The notes under the pieces were generated by a model. That model was not told the origin of the DNA. It searched no databases and saw only the letters and a program-made list of their open reading frames with translations. Shown here in pieces: positions 23,328 through 37,052 of a stretch of DNA of 64,000 nt. Numbering within the stretch: position 1 is the first letter of the stretch; each line of letters begins with the position of its first letter. Origin of the DNA: Phytophthora quininea (lineage: Eukaryota; Oomycota; Peronosporomycetes; Peronosporales; Peronosporaceae); NCBI GenBank assembly GCA_011947345.1, contig JAAVTG010000382.1:27553-91552 (forward strand), given 5' to 3'. The position numbers and the translations under genes were made by a program.

Positions 23328-23912
23328 TTCGTGGACGCCACAACACCCACACGCCCTCCAAAACGCGCTGACGCACGCCGCACCACCACGCGCGATGCAC
23401 GGCCCGCACGCTCCAACCATGCGCTACACCACGGCGCCCGACGCGACTGCCAGCACCGCTCACACGACTCTGTGCGGCGACGGTCGCTGACGGTCGGTAC
23501 GGACGCCGGCGAGTCGGGCTGGAATGTCTCAATGGGCTGGCCAGCGCGAGCGGTGCGGCCTGTGGTAGGCGGACCGGGCGGCACGTGAAGGTCTCCGTCG
23601 TGTGCGAGCGGCTGGTGCGGCTGCCGGCTACTGACATTACTGACATTACTGACATTATTGACATTACCGACATTACTGACATTACTGACATTACCGACAT
23701 TACTGACACATTACTGACATTACCGACACTACCGACATTGCCTACAGCGTGTCGTAGTTTACCAGTCGTTTTCGCCGTCGTGTGACGCCGCGTCCAGCTC
23801 GGATTCGGTGCGGCCACGTGTGCTGCTCCGTCAGCACAAGCAGCCCGACACGGCTGTGGGCGCTAACCGCCCAAAACAGCGAGCGTGTGCCAGCAAGAGC
23901 GGCAAAGAGAAT

Positions 23913-23982
23913 GCGCCGTCCGGGAATCGAACCCGGGGCATCTCGTTGGCAACGAGATATTTTACCACTAAACCAACGGCGC
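23913..23982 (-). tRNA. tRNA-Gly(GCC), unit 19
   Basis: Intact 70-nt copy; T3 tract; site G; long unit (666 bp). Confidence 0.96.
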
Positions 23983-24578
23983 TTCGTGGACGCCACAACA
24001 CCCACACGCCCTCCAAAACGCGCTGACGCACGCCGCACCACCACGCGCGATGCACGGCCCGCACGCTCCAACCATGCGCTACACCACGGCGCCCGACGCG
24101 ACTGCCAGCACCGCTCACACGACTCTGTGCGGCGACGGTCGCTGACGGTCGGTACGGACGCCGGCGAGTCGGGCTGGAATGTCTCAATGGGCTGGCCAGC
24201 GCGAGCGGTGCGGCCTGTGGTAGGCGGACCGGGCGGCACGTGAAGGTCTCCGTCGTGTGCGAGCGGCTGGTGCGGCTGCCGGCTACTGACATTACTGACA
24301 TTACTGACATTATTGACATTACCGACATTACTGACATTACTGACATTACTGACATTACCGACATTACTGACATTACTGACACTACCGACATTACTGACCG
24401 ACATTGCCTACAGCGTGTCGTAGTTTACCAGTCGTTTTCGCCGTCGTGTGACGCCGCGTCCAGCTCGGATTCGGTGCGGCCACGTGTGCTGCTCCGTCAG
24501 CACAAGCAGCCCGACACGGCTGTGGGCGCTAACCGCCCAAAACAGCGAGCGTGTGCCAGCAAGAGCGGCAAAGAGAAT

Positions 24579-24648
24579 GCGCCGTCCGGGAATCGAACCC
24601 GGGGCATCTCGTTGGCAACGAGATATTTTACCACTAAACCAACGGCGC
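24579..24648 (-). tRNA. tRNA-Gly(GCC), unit 20
   Basis: Intact 70-nt copy; T3 tract; site G; short unit (598 bp) with a scrambled minisatellite. Confidence 0.96.
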
Positions 24649-25176
24649 TTCGTGGACGCCACAACACCCACACGCCCTCCAAAACGCGCTGACGCACGCC
24701 GCACCACCACGCGCGATGCACGGCCCGCACGCTCCAACCATGCGCTACACCACGGCGCCCGACGCGACTGCCAGCACCGCTCACACGACTCTGTGCGGCG
24801 ACGGTCGCTGACGGTCGGTACGGACGCCGGCGAGTCGGGCTGGAATGTCTCAATGGGCTGGCCAGCGCGAGCGGTGCGGCCTGTGGTAGGCGGACCGGGC
24901 GGCACGTGAAGGTCTCCGTCGTGTGCGAGCGGCTGGTGCGGCTGCCGGCTACTGACATTACTGACATTACTGACATTACATTACCGACATTACTACCGAC
25001 ATTGCCTACAGCGTGTCGTAGTTTACCAGTCGTTTTCGCCGTCGTGTGACGCCGCGTCCAGCTCGGATTCGGTGCGGCCACGTGTGCTGCTCCGTCAGCA
25101 CAAGCAGCCCGACACGGCTGTGGGCGCTAACCGCCCAAAACAGCGAGCGTGTGCCAGCAAGAGCGGCAAAGAGAAT

Positions 25177-25246
25177 GCGCCGTCCGGGAATCGAACCCGG
25201 GGCATCTCGTTGGCAACGAGATATTTTACCACTAAACCAACGGCGC
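25177..25246 (-). tRNA. tRNA-Gly(GCC), unit 21
   Basis: Intact 70-nt copy; T3 tract; last of the eight consecutive site-G units. Confidence 0.96.
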
Positions 25247-25829
25247 TTCGTGGACGCCACAACACCCACACGCCCTCCAAAACGCGCTGACGCACGCCGC
25301 ACCACCACGCGCGATGCACGGCCCGCACGCTCCAACCATGCGCTACACCACGGCGCCCGACGCGACTGCCAGCACCGCTCACACGACTCTGTGCGGCGAC
25401 GGTCGCTGACGGTCGGTACGGACGCCGGCGAGTCGGGCTGGAATGTCTCAATGGGCTGGCCAGCGCGAGCGGTGCGGCCTGTGGTAGGCGGACCGGGCGG
25501 CACGTGAAGGTCTCCGTCGTGTGCGAGCGGCTGGTGCGGCTGCCGGCTACTGACATTACTGACATTACTGACATTATTGACATTACCGACATTACTGACA
25601 TTACTGACATTACCGACATTACTGACATTACTGACACTACCGACACTACCGACATTGCCTACAGCGTGTCGTAGTTTACCAGTCGTTTTCGCCGTCGTGT
25701 GACGCCGCGTCCAGCTCGGATTCGGTGCGGCCACGTGTGCTGCTCCGTCAGCACAAGCAGCCCGACACGGCTGTGGACGCTAACCGCCCAAAACAGCGAG
25801 CGTGTGCCAGCAAGAGCGGCAAAGAGAAT

Positions 25830-25899
25830 GCGCCGTCCGGGAATCGAACCCGGGGCATCTCGTTGGCAACGAGATATTTTACCACTAAACCAACGGCGC
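25830..25899 (-). tRNA. tRNA-Gly(GCC), unit 22
   Basis: Intact 70-nt copy; T3 tract; site A. Confidence 0.96.
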
Positions 25900-26482
25900 T
25901 TCGTGGACGCCACAACACCCACACGCCCTCCAAAACGCGCTGACGCACGCCGCACCACCACGCGCGATGCACGGCCCGCACGCTCCAACCATGCGCTACA
26001 CCACGGCGCCCGACGCGACTGCCAGCACCGCTCACACGACTCTGTGCGGCGACGGTCGCTGACGGTCGGTACGGACGCCGGCGAGTCGGGCTGGAATGTC
26101 TCAATGGGCTGGCCAGCGCGAGCGGTGCGGCCTGTGGTAGGCGGACCGGGCGGCACGTGAAGGTCTCCGTCGTGTGCGAGCGGCTGGTGCGGCTGCCGGC
26201 TACTGACATTACTGACATTACTGACATTATTGACATTACCGACATTACTGACATTACTGACATTACCGACATTACTGACATTACTGACACTACCGACACT
26301 ACCGACATTGCCTACAGCGTGTCGTAGTTTACCAGTCGTTTTCGCCGTCGTGTGACGCCGCGTCCAGCTCGGATTCGGTGCGGCCACGTGTGCTGCTCCG
26401 TCAGCACAAGCAGCCCGACACGGCTGTGGGCGCTAACCGCCCAAAACAGCGAGCGTGTGCCAGCAAGAGCGGCAAAGAGAAT

Positions 26483-26551
26483 GCGCCGTCCGGGAATCGA
26501 ACCCGGGCATCTCGTTGGCAACGAGATATTTTACCACTAAACCAACGGCGC
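26483..26551 (-). tRNA. tRNA-Gly(GCC) variant, unit 23 (3-nt variable loop)
   Basis: 69 nt with the C4-to-C3 deletion; T3 tract; site G. Confidence 0.8.
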
Positions 26552-27134
26552 TTCGTGGACGCCACAACACCCACACGCCCTCCAAAACGCGCTGACGCAC
26601 GCCGCACCACCACGCGCGATGCACGGCCCGCACGCTCCAACCATGCGCTACACCACGGCGCCCGACGCGACTGCCAGCACCGCTCACACGACTCTGTGCG
26701 GCGACGGTCGCTGACGGTCGGTACGGACGCCGGCGAGTCGGGCTGGAATGTCTCAATGGGCTGGCCAGCGCGAGCGGTGCGGCCTGTGGTAGGCGGACCG
26801 GGCGGCACGTGAAGGTCTCCGTCGTGTGCGAGCGGCTGGTGCGGCTGCCGGCTACTGACATTACTGACATTACTGACATTATTGACATTACTGACATTAC
26901 TGACATTACTGACATTACTGACATTACTGACATTACTGACATTATTGACACTACCGACATTGCCTACAGCGTGTCGTAGTTTACCAGTCGTTTTCGCCGT
27001 CGTGTGACGCCGCGTCCAGCTCGGATTCGGTGCGGCCACGTGTGCTGCTCCGTCAGCACAAGCAGCCCGACACGGCTGTGGACGCTAACCGCCCAAAACA
27101 GCGAGCGTGTGCCAGCAAGAGCGGCAAAGAGAAT

Positions 27135-27204
27135 GCGCCGTCCGGGAATCGAACCCGGGGCATCTCGTTGGCAACGAGATATTTTACCACTAAACCAACG
27201 GCGC
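27135..27204 (-). tRNA. tRNA-Gly(GCC), unit 24
   Basis: Intact 70-nt copy; T3 tract; site A. Confidence 0.96.
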
Positions 27205-27787
27205 TTCGTGGACGCCACAACACCCACACGCCCTCCAAAACGCGCTGACGCACGCCGCACCACCACGCGCGATGCACGGCCCGCACGCTCCAACCATGCG
27301 CTACACCACGGCGCCCGACGCGACTGCCAGCACCGCTCACACGACTCTGTGCGGCGACGGTCGCTGACGGTCGGTACGGACGCCGGCGAGTCGGGCTGGA
27401 ATGTCTCAATGGGCTGGCCAGCGCGAGCGGTGCGGCCTGTGGTAGGCGGACCGGGCGGCACGTGAAGGTCTCCGTCGTGTGCGAGCGGCTGGTGCGGCTG
27501 CCGGCTACTGACATTACTGACATTACTGACATTATTGACATTACCGACATTACTGACATTACTGACATTACCGACATTACTGACATTACTGACACTACCG
27601 ACACTACCGACATTGCCTACAGCGTGTCGTAGTTTACCAGTCGTTTTCGCCGTCGTGTGACGCCGCGTCCAGCTCGGATTCGGTGCGGCCACGTGTGCTG
27701 CTCCGTCAGCACAAGCAGCCCGACACGGCTGTGGACGCTAACCGCCCAAAACAGCGAGCGTGTGCCAGCAAGAGCGGCAAAGAGAAT

Positions 27788-27856
27788 GCGCCGTCCGGGA
27801 ATCGAACCCGGGCATCTCGTTGGCAACGAGATATTTTACCACTAAACCAACGGCGC
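27788..27856 (-). tRNA. tRNA-Gly(GCC) variant, unit 25 (3-nt variable loop)
   Basis: 69 nt with the C4-to-C3 deletion; T3 tract; site A. Confidence 0.8.
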
Positions 27857-28440
27857 TTCGTGGACGCCACAACACCCACACGCCCTCCAAAACGCGCTGA
27901 CGCACGCCGCACCACCACGCGCGATGCACGGCCCGCACGCTCCAACCATGCGCTACACCACGGCGCCCGACGCGACTGCCAGCACCGCTCACACGACTCT
28001 GTGCGGCGACGGTCGCTGACGGTCGGTACGGACGCCGGCGAGTCGGGCTGGAATGTCTCAATGGGCTGGCCAGCGCGAGCGGTGCGGCCTGTGGTAGGCG
28101 GACCGGGCGGCACGTGAAGGTCTCCGTCGTGTGCGAGCGGCTGGTGCGGCTGCCGGCTACTGACATTACTGACATTACTGACATTATTGACATTACCGAC
28201 ATTACTGACATTACTGACATTACCGACATTACCGACATTACTGACATTATTGACACTACCGACATTGCCTACAGCGTGTCGTAGTTTACCAGTCGTTTTC
28301 GCCGTCGTGTGACGCCGCGTCCAGCTCGGATTCGGTGCGGCCACGTGTGCTGCTCCGTCAGCACAAGCAGCCCGACACGGCTGTGGGCGCTAACCGCCCA
28401 AAACAGCGAGCGTGTGCCAGCAAGAGCGGCAAAAGAGAAT

Positions 28441-28509
28441 GCGCCGTCCGGGAATCGAACCGGGGCATCTCGTTGGCAACGAGATATTTTACCACTAAAC
28501 CAACGGCGC
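28441..28509 (-). tRNA. tRNA-Gly(GCC) variant, unit 26 (damaged T stem)
   Basis: 69 nt: one G is missing from the 5' side of the T stem (GGG to GG, tRNA sense). This leaves either a C-C mismatch in the T stem or a bulge. The B-box core survives, so it may be transcribed but fold poorly. T4 tract; site G; longest unit (680 bp). Confidence 0.75.
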
Positions 28510-29119
28510 TTCGTGGACGCCACAACACCCACACGCCCTCCAAAACGCGCTGACGCACGCCGCACCACCACGCGCGATGCACGGCCCGCACGCTCCAACC
28601 ATGCGCTACACCACGGCGCCCGACGCGACTGCCAGCACCGCTCACACGACTCTGTGCGGCGACGGTCGCTGACGGTCGGTACGGACGCCGGCGAGTCGGG
28701 CTGGAATGTCTCAATGGGCTGGCCAGCGCGAGCGGTGCGGCCTGTGGTAGGCGGACCGGGCGGCACGTGAAGGTCTCCGTCGTGTGCGAGCGGCTGGTGC
28801 GGCTGCCGGCTACTGACATTACTGACATTACTGACATTATTGACATTACCGACATTACTGACATTACTGACATTACTGACATTACCGACATTACTGACAT
28901 TACTGACATTACCGACATTACTGACATTATTGACACTACCGACATTGCCTACAGCGTGTCGTAGTTTACCAGTCGTTTTCGCCGTCGTGTGACGCCGCGT
29001 CCAGCTCGGATTCGGTGCGGCCACGTGTGCTGCTCCGTCAGCACAAGCAGCCCGACACGGCTGTGGGCGCTAACCGCCCAAAACAGCGAGCGTGTGCCAG
29101 CAAGAGCGGCAAAGAGAAT

Positions 29120-29188
29120 GCGCCGTCCGGGAATCGAACCGGGGCATCTCGTTGGCAACGAGATATTTTACCACTAAACCAACGGCGC
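29120..29188 (-). tRNA. tRNA-Gly(GCC) variant, unit 27 (damaged T stem)
   Basis: 69 nt, T-stem G deletion as in unit 26; T3 tract; site G; long unit (671 bp). Confidence 0.75.
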
Positions 29189-29791
29189 TTCGTGGACGCC
29201 ACAACACCCACACGCCCTCCAAAACGCGCTGACGCACGCCGCACCACCACGCGCGATGCACGGCCCGCACGCTCCAACCATGCGCTACACCACGGCGCCC
29301 GACGCGACTGCCAGCACCGCTCACACGACTCTGTGCGGCGACGGTCGCTGACGGTCGGTACGGACGCCGGCGAGTCGGGCTGGAATGTCTCAATGGGCTG
29401 GCCAGCGCGAGCGGTGCGGCCTGTGGTAGGCGGACCGGGCGGCACGTGAAGGTCTCCGTCGTGTGCGAGCGGCTGGTGCGGCTGCCGGCTACTGACATTA
29501 CTGACATTACTGACATTATTGACATTACCGACATTACTGACATTACTGACATTACTTACCGACATTACTGACATTACTGACATTACCGACACTGACATTA
29601 TTGACACTACCGACATTGCCTACAGCGTGTCGTAGTTTACCAGTCGTTTTCGCCGTCGTGTGACGCCGCGTCCAGCTCGGATTCGGTGCGGCCACGTGTG
29701 CTGCTCCGTCAGCACAAGCAGCCCGACACGGCTGTGGGCGCTAACCGCCCAAAACAGCGAGCGTGTGCCAGCAAGAGCGGCAAAAGAGAAT

Positions 29792-29860
29792 GCGCCGTCC
29801 GGGAATCGAACCGGGGCATCTCGTTGGCAACGAGATATTTTACCACTAAACCAACGGCGC
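29792..29860 (-). tRNA. tRNA-Gly(GCC) variant, unit 28 (damaged T stem)
   Basis: 69 nt, T-stem G deletion; T4 tract; site G. Confidence 0.75.
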
Positions 29861-30443
29861 TTCGTGGACGCCACAACACCCACACGCCCTCCAAAACGCG
29901 CTGACGCACGCCGCACCACCACGCGCGATGCACGGCCCGCACGCTCCAACCATGCGCTACACCACGGCGCCCGACGCGACTGCCAGCACCGCTCACACGA
30001 CTCTGTGCGGCGACGGTCGCTGACGGTCGGTACGGACGCCGGCGAGTCGGGCTGGAATGTCTCAATGGGCTGGCCAGCGCGAGCGGTGCGGCCTGTGGTA
30101 GGCGGACCGGGCGGCACGTGAAGGTCTCCGTCGTGTGCGAGCGGCTGGTGCGGCTGCCGGCTACTGACATTACTGACATTACTGACATTATTGACATTAC
30201 CGACATTACTGACATTACTGACATTACTGACATTACCGACATTACTGACATTACCGACACTACCGACATTGCCTACAGCGTGTCGTAGTTTACCAGTCGT
30301 TTTCGCCGTCGTGTGACGCCGCGTCCAGCTCGGATTCGGTGCGGCCACGTGTGCTGCTCCGTCAGCACAAGCAGCCCGACACGGCTGTGGACGCTAACCG
30401 CCCAAAACAGCGAGCGTGTGCCAGCAAGAGCGGCAAAGAGAAT

Positions 30444-30512
30444 GCGCCGTCCGGGAATCGAACCGGGGCATCTCGTTGGCAACGAGATATTTTACCACTA
30501 AACCAACGGCGC
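30444..30512 (-). tRNA. tRNA-Gly(GCC) variant, unit 29 (damaged T stem)
   Basis: 69 nt, T-stem G deletion; T3 tract; site A. Confidence 0.75.
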
Positions 30513-31095
30513 TTCGTGGACGCCACAACACCCACACGCCCTCCAAAACGCGCTGACGCACGCCGCACCACCACGCGCGATGCACGGCCCGCACGCTCCA
30601 ACCATGCGCTACACCACGGCGCCCGACGCGACTGCCAGCACCGCTCACACGACTCTGTGCGGCGACGGTCGCTGACGGTCGGTACGGACGCCGGCGAGTC
30701 GGGCTGGAATGTCTCAATGGGCTGGCCAGCGCGAGCGGTGCGGCCTGTGGTAGGCGGACCGGGCGGCACGTGAAGGTCTCCGTCGTGTGCGAGCGGCTGG
30801 TGCGGCTGCCGGCTACTGACATTACTGACATTACTGACATTATTGACATTACCGACATTACTGACATTACTGACATTACCGACATTACCGACATTACTGA
30901 CATTACCGACACTACCGACATTGCCTACAGCGTGTCGTAGTTTACCAGTCGTTTTCGCCGTCGTGTGACGCCGCGTCCAGCTCGGATTCGGTGCGGCCAC
31001 GTGTGCTGCTCCGTCAGCACAAGCAGCCCGACACGGCTGTGGGCGCTAACCGCCCAAAACAGCGAGCGTGTGCCAGCAAGAGCGGCAAAGAGAAT

Positions 31096-31165
31096 GCGCC
31101 GTCCGGGAATCGAACCCGGGGCATCTCGTTGGCAACGAGATATTTTACCACTAAACCAACGGCGC
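31096..31165 (-). tRNA. tRNA-Gly(GCC), unit 30
   Basis: Intact 70-nt copy; T3 tract; site G. Confidence 0.96.
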
Positions 31166-31749
31166 TTCGTGGACGCCACAACACCCACACGCCCTCCAAA
31201 ACGCGCTGACGCACGCCGCACCACCACGCGCGATGCACGGCCCGCACGCTCCAACCATGCGCTACACCACGGCGCCCGACGCGACTGCCAGCACCGCTCA
31301 CACGACTCTGTGCGGCGACGGTCGCTGACGGTCGGTACGGACGCCGGCGAGTCGGGCTGGAATGTCTCAATGGGCTGGCCAGCGCGAGCGGTGCGGCCTG
31401 TGGTAGGCGGACCGGGCGGCACGTGAAGGTCTCCGTCGTGTGCGAGCGGCTGGTGCGGCTGCCGGCTACTGACATTACTGACATTACTGACATTATTGAC
31501 ATTACTGACATTACTGACATTACTGACATTACTGACATTACCGACATTACTGACATTATTGACACTACCGACATTGCCTACAGCGTGTCGTAGTTTACCA
31601 GTCGTTTTCGCCGTCGTGTGACGCCGCGTCCAGCTCGGATTCGGTGCGGCCACGTGTGCTGCTCCGTCAGCACAAGCAGCCCGACACGGCTGTGGGCGCT
31701 AACCGCCCAAAACAGCGAGCGTGTGCCAGCAAGAGCGGCAAAAGAGAAT

Positions 31750-31818
31750 GCGCCGTCCGGGAATCGAACCGGGGCATCTCGTTGGCAACGAGATATTTTA
31801 CCACTAAACCAACGGCGC
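31750..31818 (-). tRNA. tRNA-Gly(GCC) variant, unit 31 (damaged T stem)
   Basis: 69 nt, T-stem G deletion; T4 tract; site G. Confidence 0.75.
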
Positions 31819-32407
31819 TTCGTGGACGCCACAACACCCACACGCCCTCCAAAACGCGCTGACGCACGCCGCACCACCACGCGCGATGCACGGCCCGCAC
31901 GCTCCAACCATGCGCTACACCACGGCGCCCGACGCGACTGCCAGCACCGCTCACACGACTCTGTGCGGCGACGGTCGCTGACGGTCGGTACGGACGCCGG
32001 CGAGTCGGGCTGGAATGTCTCAATGGGCTGGCCAGCGCGAGCGGTGCGGCCTGTGGTAGGCGGACCGGGCGGCACGTGAAGGTCTCCGTCGTGTGCGAGC
32101 GGCTGGTGCGGCTGCCGGCTACTGACATTACTGACATTACTGACATTATTGACATTACCGACATTACTGACATTACTGACATTACTGACATTGACATTAC
32201 GACATTACTGACACTACCGACACTACCGACATTGCCTACAGCGTGTCGTAGTTTACCAGTCGTTTTCGCCGTCGTGTGACGCCGCGTCCAGCTCGGATTC
32301 GGTGCGGCCACGTGTGCTGCTCCGTCAGCACAAGCAGCCCGACACGGCTGTGGGCGCTAACCGCCCAAAACAGCGAGCGTGTGCCAGCAAGAGCGGCAAA
32401 AGAGAAT

Positions 32408-32477
32408 GCGCCGTCCGGGAATCGAACCCGGGGCATCTCGTTGGCAACGAGATATTTTACCACTAAACCAACGGCGC
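32408..32477 (-). tRNA. tRNA-Gly(GCC), unit 32
   Basis: Intact 70-nt copy; T4 tract; site G. Confidence 0.96.
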
Positions 32478-33061
32478 TTCGTGGACGCCACAACACCCAC
32501 ACGCCCTCCAAAACGCGCTGACGCACGCCGCACCACCACGCGCGATGCACGGCCCGCACGCTCCAACCATGCGCTACACCACGGCGCCCGACGCGACTGC
32601 CAGCACCGCTCACACGACTCTGTGCGGCGACGGTCGCTGACGGTCGGTACGGACGCCGGCGAGTCGGGCTGGAATGTCTCAATGGGCTGGCCAGCGCGAG
32701 CGGTGCGGCCTGTGGTAGGCGGACCGGGCGGCACGTGAAGGTCTCCGTCGTGTGCGAGCGGCTGGTGCGGCTGCCGGCTACTGACATTACTGACATTACT
32801 GACATTATTGACATTACCGACATTACTGACATTACTGACATTACCGACATTACCGACATTACTGACACTACCGACACTACCGACATTGCCTACAGCGTGT
32901 CGTAGTTTACCAGTCGTTTTCGCCGTCGTGTGACGCCGCGTCCAGCTCGGATTCGGTGCGGCCACGTGTGCTGCTCCGTCAGCACAAGCAGCCCGACACG
33001 GCTGTGGGCGCTAACCGCCCAAAACAGCGAGCGTGTGCCAGCAAGAGCGGCAAAAGAGAAT

Positions 33062-33130
33062 GCGCCGTCCGGGAATCGAACCGGGGCATCTCGTTGGCAA
33101 CGAGATATTTTACCACTAAACCAACGGCGC
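33062..33130 (-). tRNA. tRNA-Gly(GCC) variant, unit 33 (damaged T stem)
   Basis: 69 nt, T-stem G deletion; T4 tract; site G. Confidence 0.75.
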
Positions 33131-33713
33131 TTCGTGGACGCCACAACACCCACACGCCCTCCAAAACGCGCTGACGCACGCCGCACCACCACGCGCGATG
33201 CACGGCCCGCACGCTCCAACCATGCGCTACACCACGGCGCCCGACGCGACTGCCAGCACCGCTCACACGACTCTGTGCGGCGACGGTCGCTGACGGTCGG
33301 TACGGACGCCGGCGAGTCGGGCTGGAATGTCTCAATGGGCTGGCCAGCGCGAGCGGTGCGGCCTGTGGTAGGCGGACCGGGCGGCACGTGAAGGTCTCCG
33401 TCGTGTGCGAGCGGCTGGTGCGGCTGCCGGCTACTGACATTACTGACATTACTGACATTATTGACATTACTGACATTACTGACATTACTGACATTACCGA
33501 CATTACCGACATTATTGACACTACCGACACTACCGACATTGCCTACAGCGTGTCGTAGTTTACCAGTCGTTTTCGCCGTCGTGTGACGCCGCGTCCAGCT
33601 CGGATTCGGTGCGGCCACGTGTGCTGCTCCGTCAGCACAAGCAGCCCGACACGGCTGTGGACGCTAACCGCCCAAAACAGCGAGCGTGTGCCAGCAAGAG
33701 CGGCAAAGAGAAT

Positions 33714-33783
33714 GCGCCGTCCGGGAATCGAACCCGGGGCATCTCGTTGGCAACGAGATATTTTACCACTAAACCAACGGCGC
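33714..33783 (-). tRNA. tRNA-Gly(GCC), unit 34
   Basis: Intact 70-nt copy; T3 tract; site A. Confidence 0.96.
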
Positions 33784-34367
33784 TTCGTGGACGCCACAAC
33801 ACCCACACGCCCTCCAAAACGCGCTGACGCACGCCGCACCACCACGCGCGATGCACGGCCCGCACGCTCCAACCATGCGCTACACCACGGCGCCCGACGC
33901 GACTGCCAGCACCGCTCACACGACTCTGTGCGGCGACGGTCGCTGACGGTCGGTACGGACGCCGGCGAGTCGGGCTGGAATGTCTCAATGGGCTGGCCAG
34001 CGCGAGCGGTGCGGCCTGTGGTAGGCGGACCGGGCGGCACGTGAAGGTCTCCGTCGTGTGCGAGCGGCTGGTGCGGCTGCCGGCTACTGACATTACTGAC
34101 ATTACTGACATTATTGACATTACCGACATTACTGACATTACTGACATTACCGACATTACTGACATTACTGACACTACCGACACTACCGACATTGCCTACA
34201 GCGTGTCGTAGTTTACCAGTCGTTTTCGCCGTCGTGTGACGCCGCGTCCAGCTCGGATTCGGTGCGGCCACGTGTGCTGCTCCGTCAGCACAAGCAGCCC
34301 GACACGGCTGTGGGCGCTAACCGCCCAAAACAGCGAGCGTGTGCCAGCAAGAGCGGCAAAAGAGAAT

Positions 34368-34437
34368 GCGCCGTCCGGGAATCGAACCCGGGGCATCTCG
34401 TTGGCAACGAGATATTTTACCACTAAACCAACGGCGC
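34368..34437 (-). tRNA. tRNA-Gly(GCC), unit 35
   Basis: Intact 70-nt copy; T4 tract; site G; first of three consecutive units with the same markers (35-37). Confidence 0.96.
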
Positions 34438-35021
34438 TTCGTGGACGCCACAACACCCACACGCCCTCCAAAACGCGCTGACGCACGCCGCACCACCACG
34501 CGCGATGCACGGCCCGCACGCTCCAACCATGCGCTACACCACGGCGCCCGACGCGACTGCCAGCACCGCTCACACGACTCTGTGCGGCGACGGTCGCTGA
34601 CGGTCGGTACGGACGCCGGCGAGTCGGGCTGGAATGTCTCAATGGGCTGGCCAGCGCGAGCGGTGCGGCCTGTGGTAGGCGGACCGGGCGGCACGTGAAG
34701 GTCTCCGTCGTGTGCGAGCGGCTGGTGCGGCTGCCGGCTACTGACATTACTGACATTACTGACATTATTGACATTACCGACATTACTGACATTACTGACA
34801 TTACCGACATTACCGACATTACTGACATTATTGACACTACCGACATTGCCTACAGCGTGTCGTAGTTTACCAGTCGTTTTCGCCGTCGTGTGACGCCGCG
34901 TCCAGCTCGGATTCGGTGCGGCCACGTGTGCTGCTCCGTCAGCACAAGCAGCCCGACACGGCTGTGGGCGCTAACCGCCCAAAACAGCGAGCGTGTGCCA
35001 GCAAGAGCGGCAAAAGAGAAT

Positions 35022-35091
35022 GCGCCGTCCGGGAATCGAACCCGGGGCATCTCGTTGGCAACGAGATATTTTACCACTAAACCAACGGCGC
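35022..35091 (-). tRNA. tRNA-Gly(GCC), unit 36
   Basis: Intact 70-nt copy; T4 tract; site G. Confidence 0.96.
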
Positions 35092-35675
35092 TTCGTGGAC
35101 GCCACAACACCCACACGCCCTCCAAAACGCGCTGACGCACGCCGCACCACCACGCGCGATGCACGGCCCGCACGCTCCAACCATGCGCTACACCACGGCG
35201 CCCGACGCGACTGCCAGCACCGCTCACACGACTCTGTGCGGCGACGGTCGCTGACGGTCGGTACGGACGCCGGCGAGTCGGGCTGGAATGTCTCAATGGG
35301 CTGGCCAGCGCGAGCGGTGCGGCCTGTGGTAGGCGGACCGGGCGGCACGTGAAGGTCTCCGTCGTGTGCGAGCGGCTGGTGCGGCTGCCGGCTACTGACA
35401 TTACTGACATTACTGACATTATTGACATTACCGACATTACTGACATTACTGACATTACCGACATTACCGACATTACTGACATTATTGACACTACCGACAT
35501 TGCCTACAGCGTGTCGTAGTTTACCAGTCGTTTTCGCCGTCGTGTGACGCCGCGTCCAGCTCGGATTCGGTGCGGCCACGTGTGCTGCTCCGTCAGCACA
35601 AGCAGCCCGACACGGCTGTGGGCGCTAACCGCCCAAAACAGCGAGCGTGTGCCAGCAAGAGCGGCAAAAGAGAAT

Positions 35676-35745
35676 GCGCCGTCCGGGAATCGAACCCGGG
35701 GCATCTCGTTGGCAACGAGATATTTTACCACTAAACCAACGGCGC
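35676..35745 (-). tRNA. tRNA-Gly(GCC), unit 37
   Basis: Intact 70-nt copy; T4 tract; site G. Confidence 0.96.
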
Positions 35746-36329
35746 TTCGTGGACGCCACAACACCCACACGCCCTCCAAAACGCGCTGACGCACGCCGCA
35801 CCACCACGCGCGATGCACGGCCCGCACGCTCCAACCATGCGCTACACCACGGCGCCCGACGCGACTGCCAGCACCGCTCACACGACTCTGTGCGGCGACG
35901 GTCGCTGACGGTCGGTACGGACGCCGGCGAGTCGGGCTGGAATGTCTCAATGGGCTGGCCAGCGCGAGCGGTGCGGCCTGTGGTAGGCGGACCGGGCGGC
36001 ACGTGAAGGTCTCCGTCGTGTGCGAGCGGCTGGTGCGGCTGCCGGCTACTGACATTACTGACATTACTGACATTATTGACATTACCGACATTACTGACAT
36101 TACTGACATTACTGACATTACCGACATTACTGACATTATTGACACTACCGACATTGCCTACAGCGTGTCGTAGTTTACCAGTCGTTTTCGCCGTCGTGTG
36201 ACGCCGCGTCCAGCTCGGATTCGGTGCGGCCACGTGTGCTGCTCCGTCAGCACAAGCAGCCCGACACGGCTGTGGACGCTAACCGCCCAAAACAGCGAGC
36301 GTGTGCCAGCAAGAGCGGCAAAAGAGAAT

Positions 36330-36398
36330 GCGCCGTCCGGGAATCGAACCGGGGCATCTCGTTGGCAACGAGATATTTTACCACTAAACCAACGGCGC
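36330..36398 (-). tRNA. tRNA-Gly(GCC) variant, unit 38 (damaged T stem)
   Basis: 69 nt, T-stem G deletion; T4 tract; site A, which all units from here to the array end carry. Confidence 0.75.
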
Positions 36399-36982
36399 TT
36401 CGTGGACGCCACAACACCCACACGCCCTCCAAAACGCGCTGACGCACGCCGCACCACCACGCGCGATGCACGGCCCGCACGCTCCAACCATGCGCTACAC
36501 CACGGCGCCCGACGCGACTGCCAGCACCGCTCACACGACTCTGTGCGGCGACGGTCGCTGACGGTCGGTACGGACGCCGGCGAGTCGGGCTGGAATGTCT
36601 CAATGGGCTGGCCAGCGCGAGCGGTGCGGCCTGTGGTAGGCGGACCGGGCGGCACGTGAAGGTCTCCGTCGTGTGCGAGCGGCTGGTGCGGCTGCCGGCT
36701 ACTGACATTACTGACATTACTGACATTATTGACATTACCGACATTACTGACATTACTGACATTACTGACATTACTGACATTACTGACATTATTGACACTA
36801 CCGACATTGCCTACAGCGTGTCGTAGTTTACCAGTCGTTTTCGCCGTCGTGTGACGCCGCGTCCAGCTCGGATTCGGTGCGGCCACGTGTGCTGCTCCGT
36901 CAGCACAAGCAGCCCGACACGGCTGTGGACGCTAACCGCCCAAAACAGCGAGCGTGTGCCAGCAAGAGCGGCAAAAGAGAAT

Positions 36983-37052
36983 GCGCCGTCCGGGAATCGA
37001 ACCCGGGGCATCTCGTTGGCAACGAGATATTTTACCACTAAACCAACGGCGC
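36983..37052 (-). tRNA. tRNA-Gly(GCC), unit 39
   Basis: Intact 70-nt copy; T4 tract; site A. Confidence 0.96.
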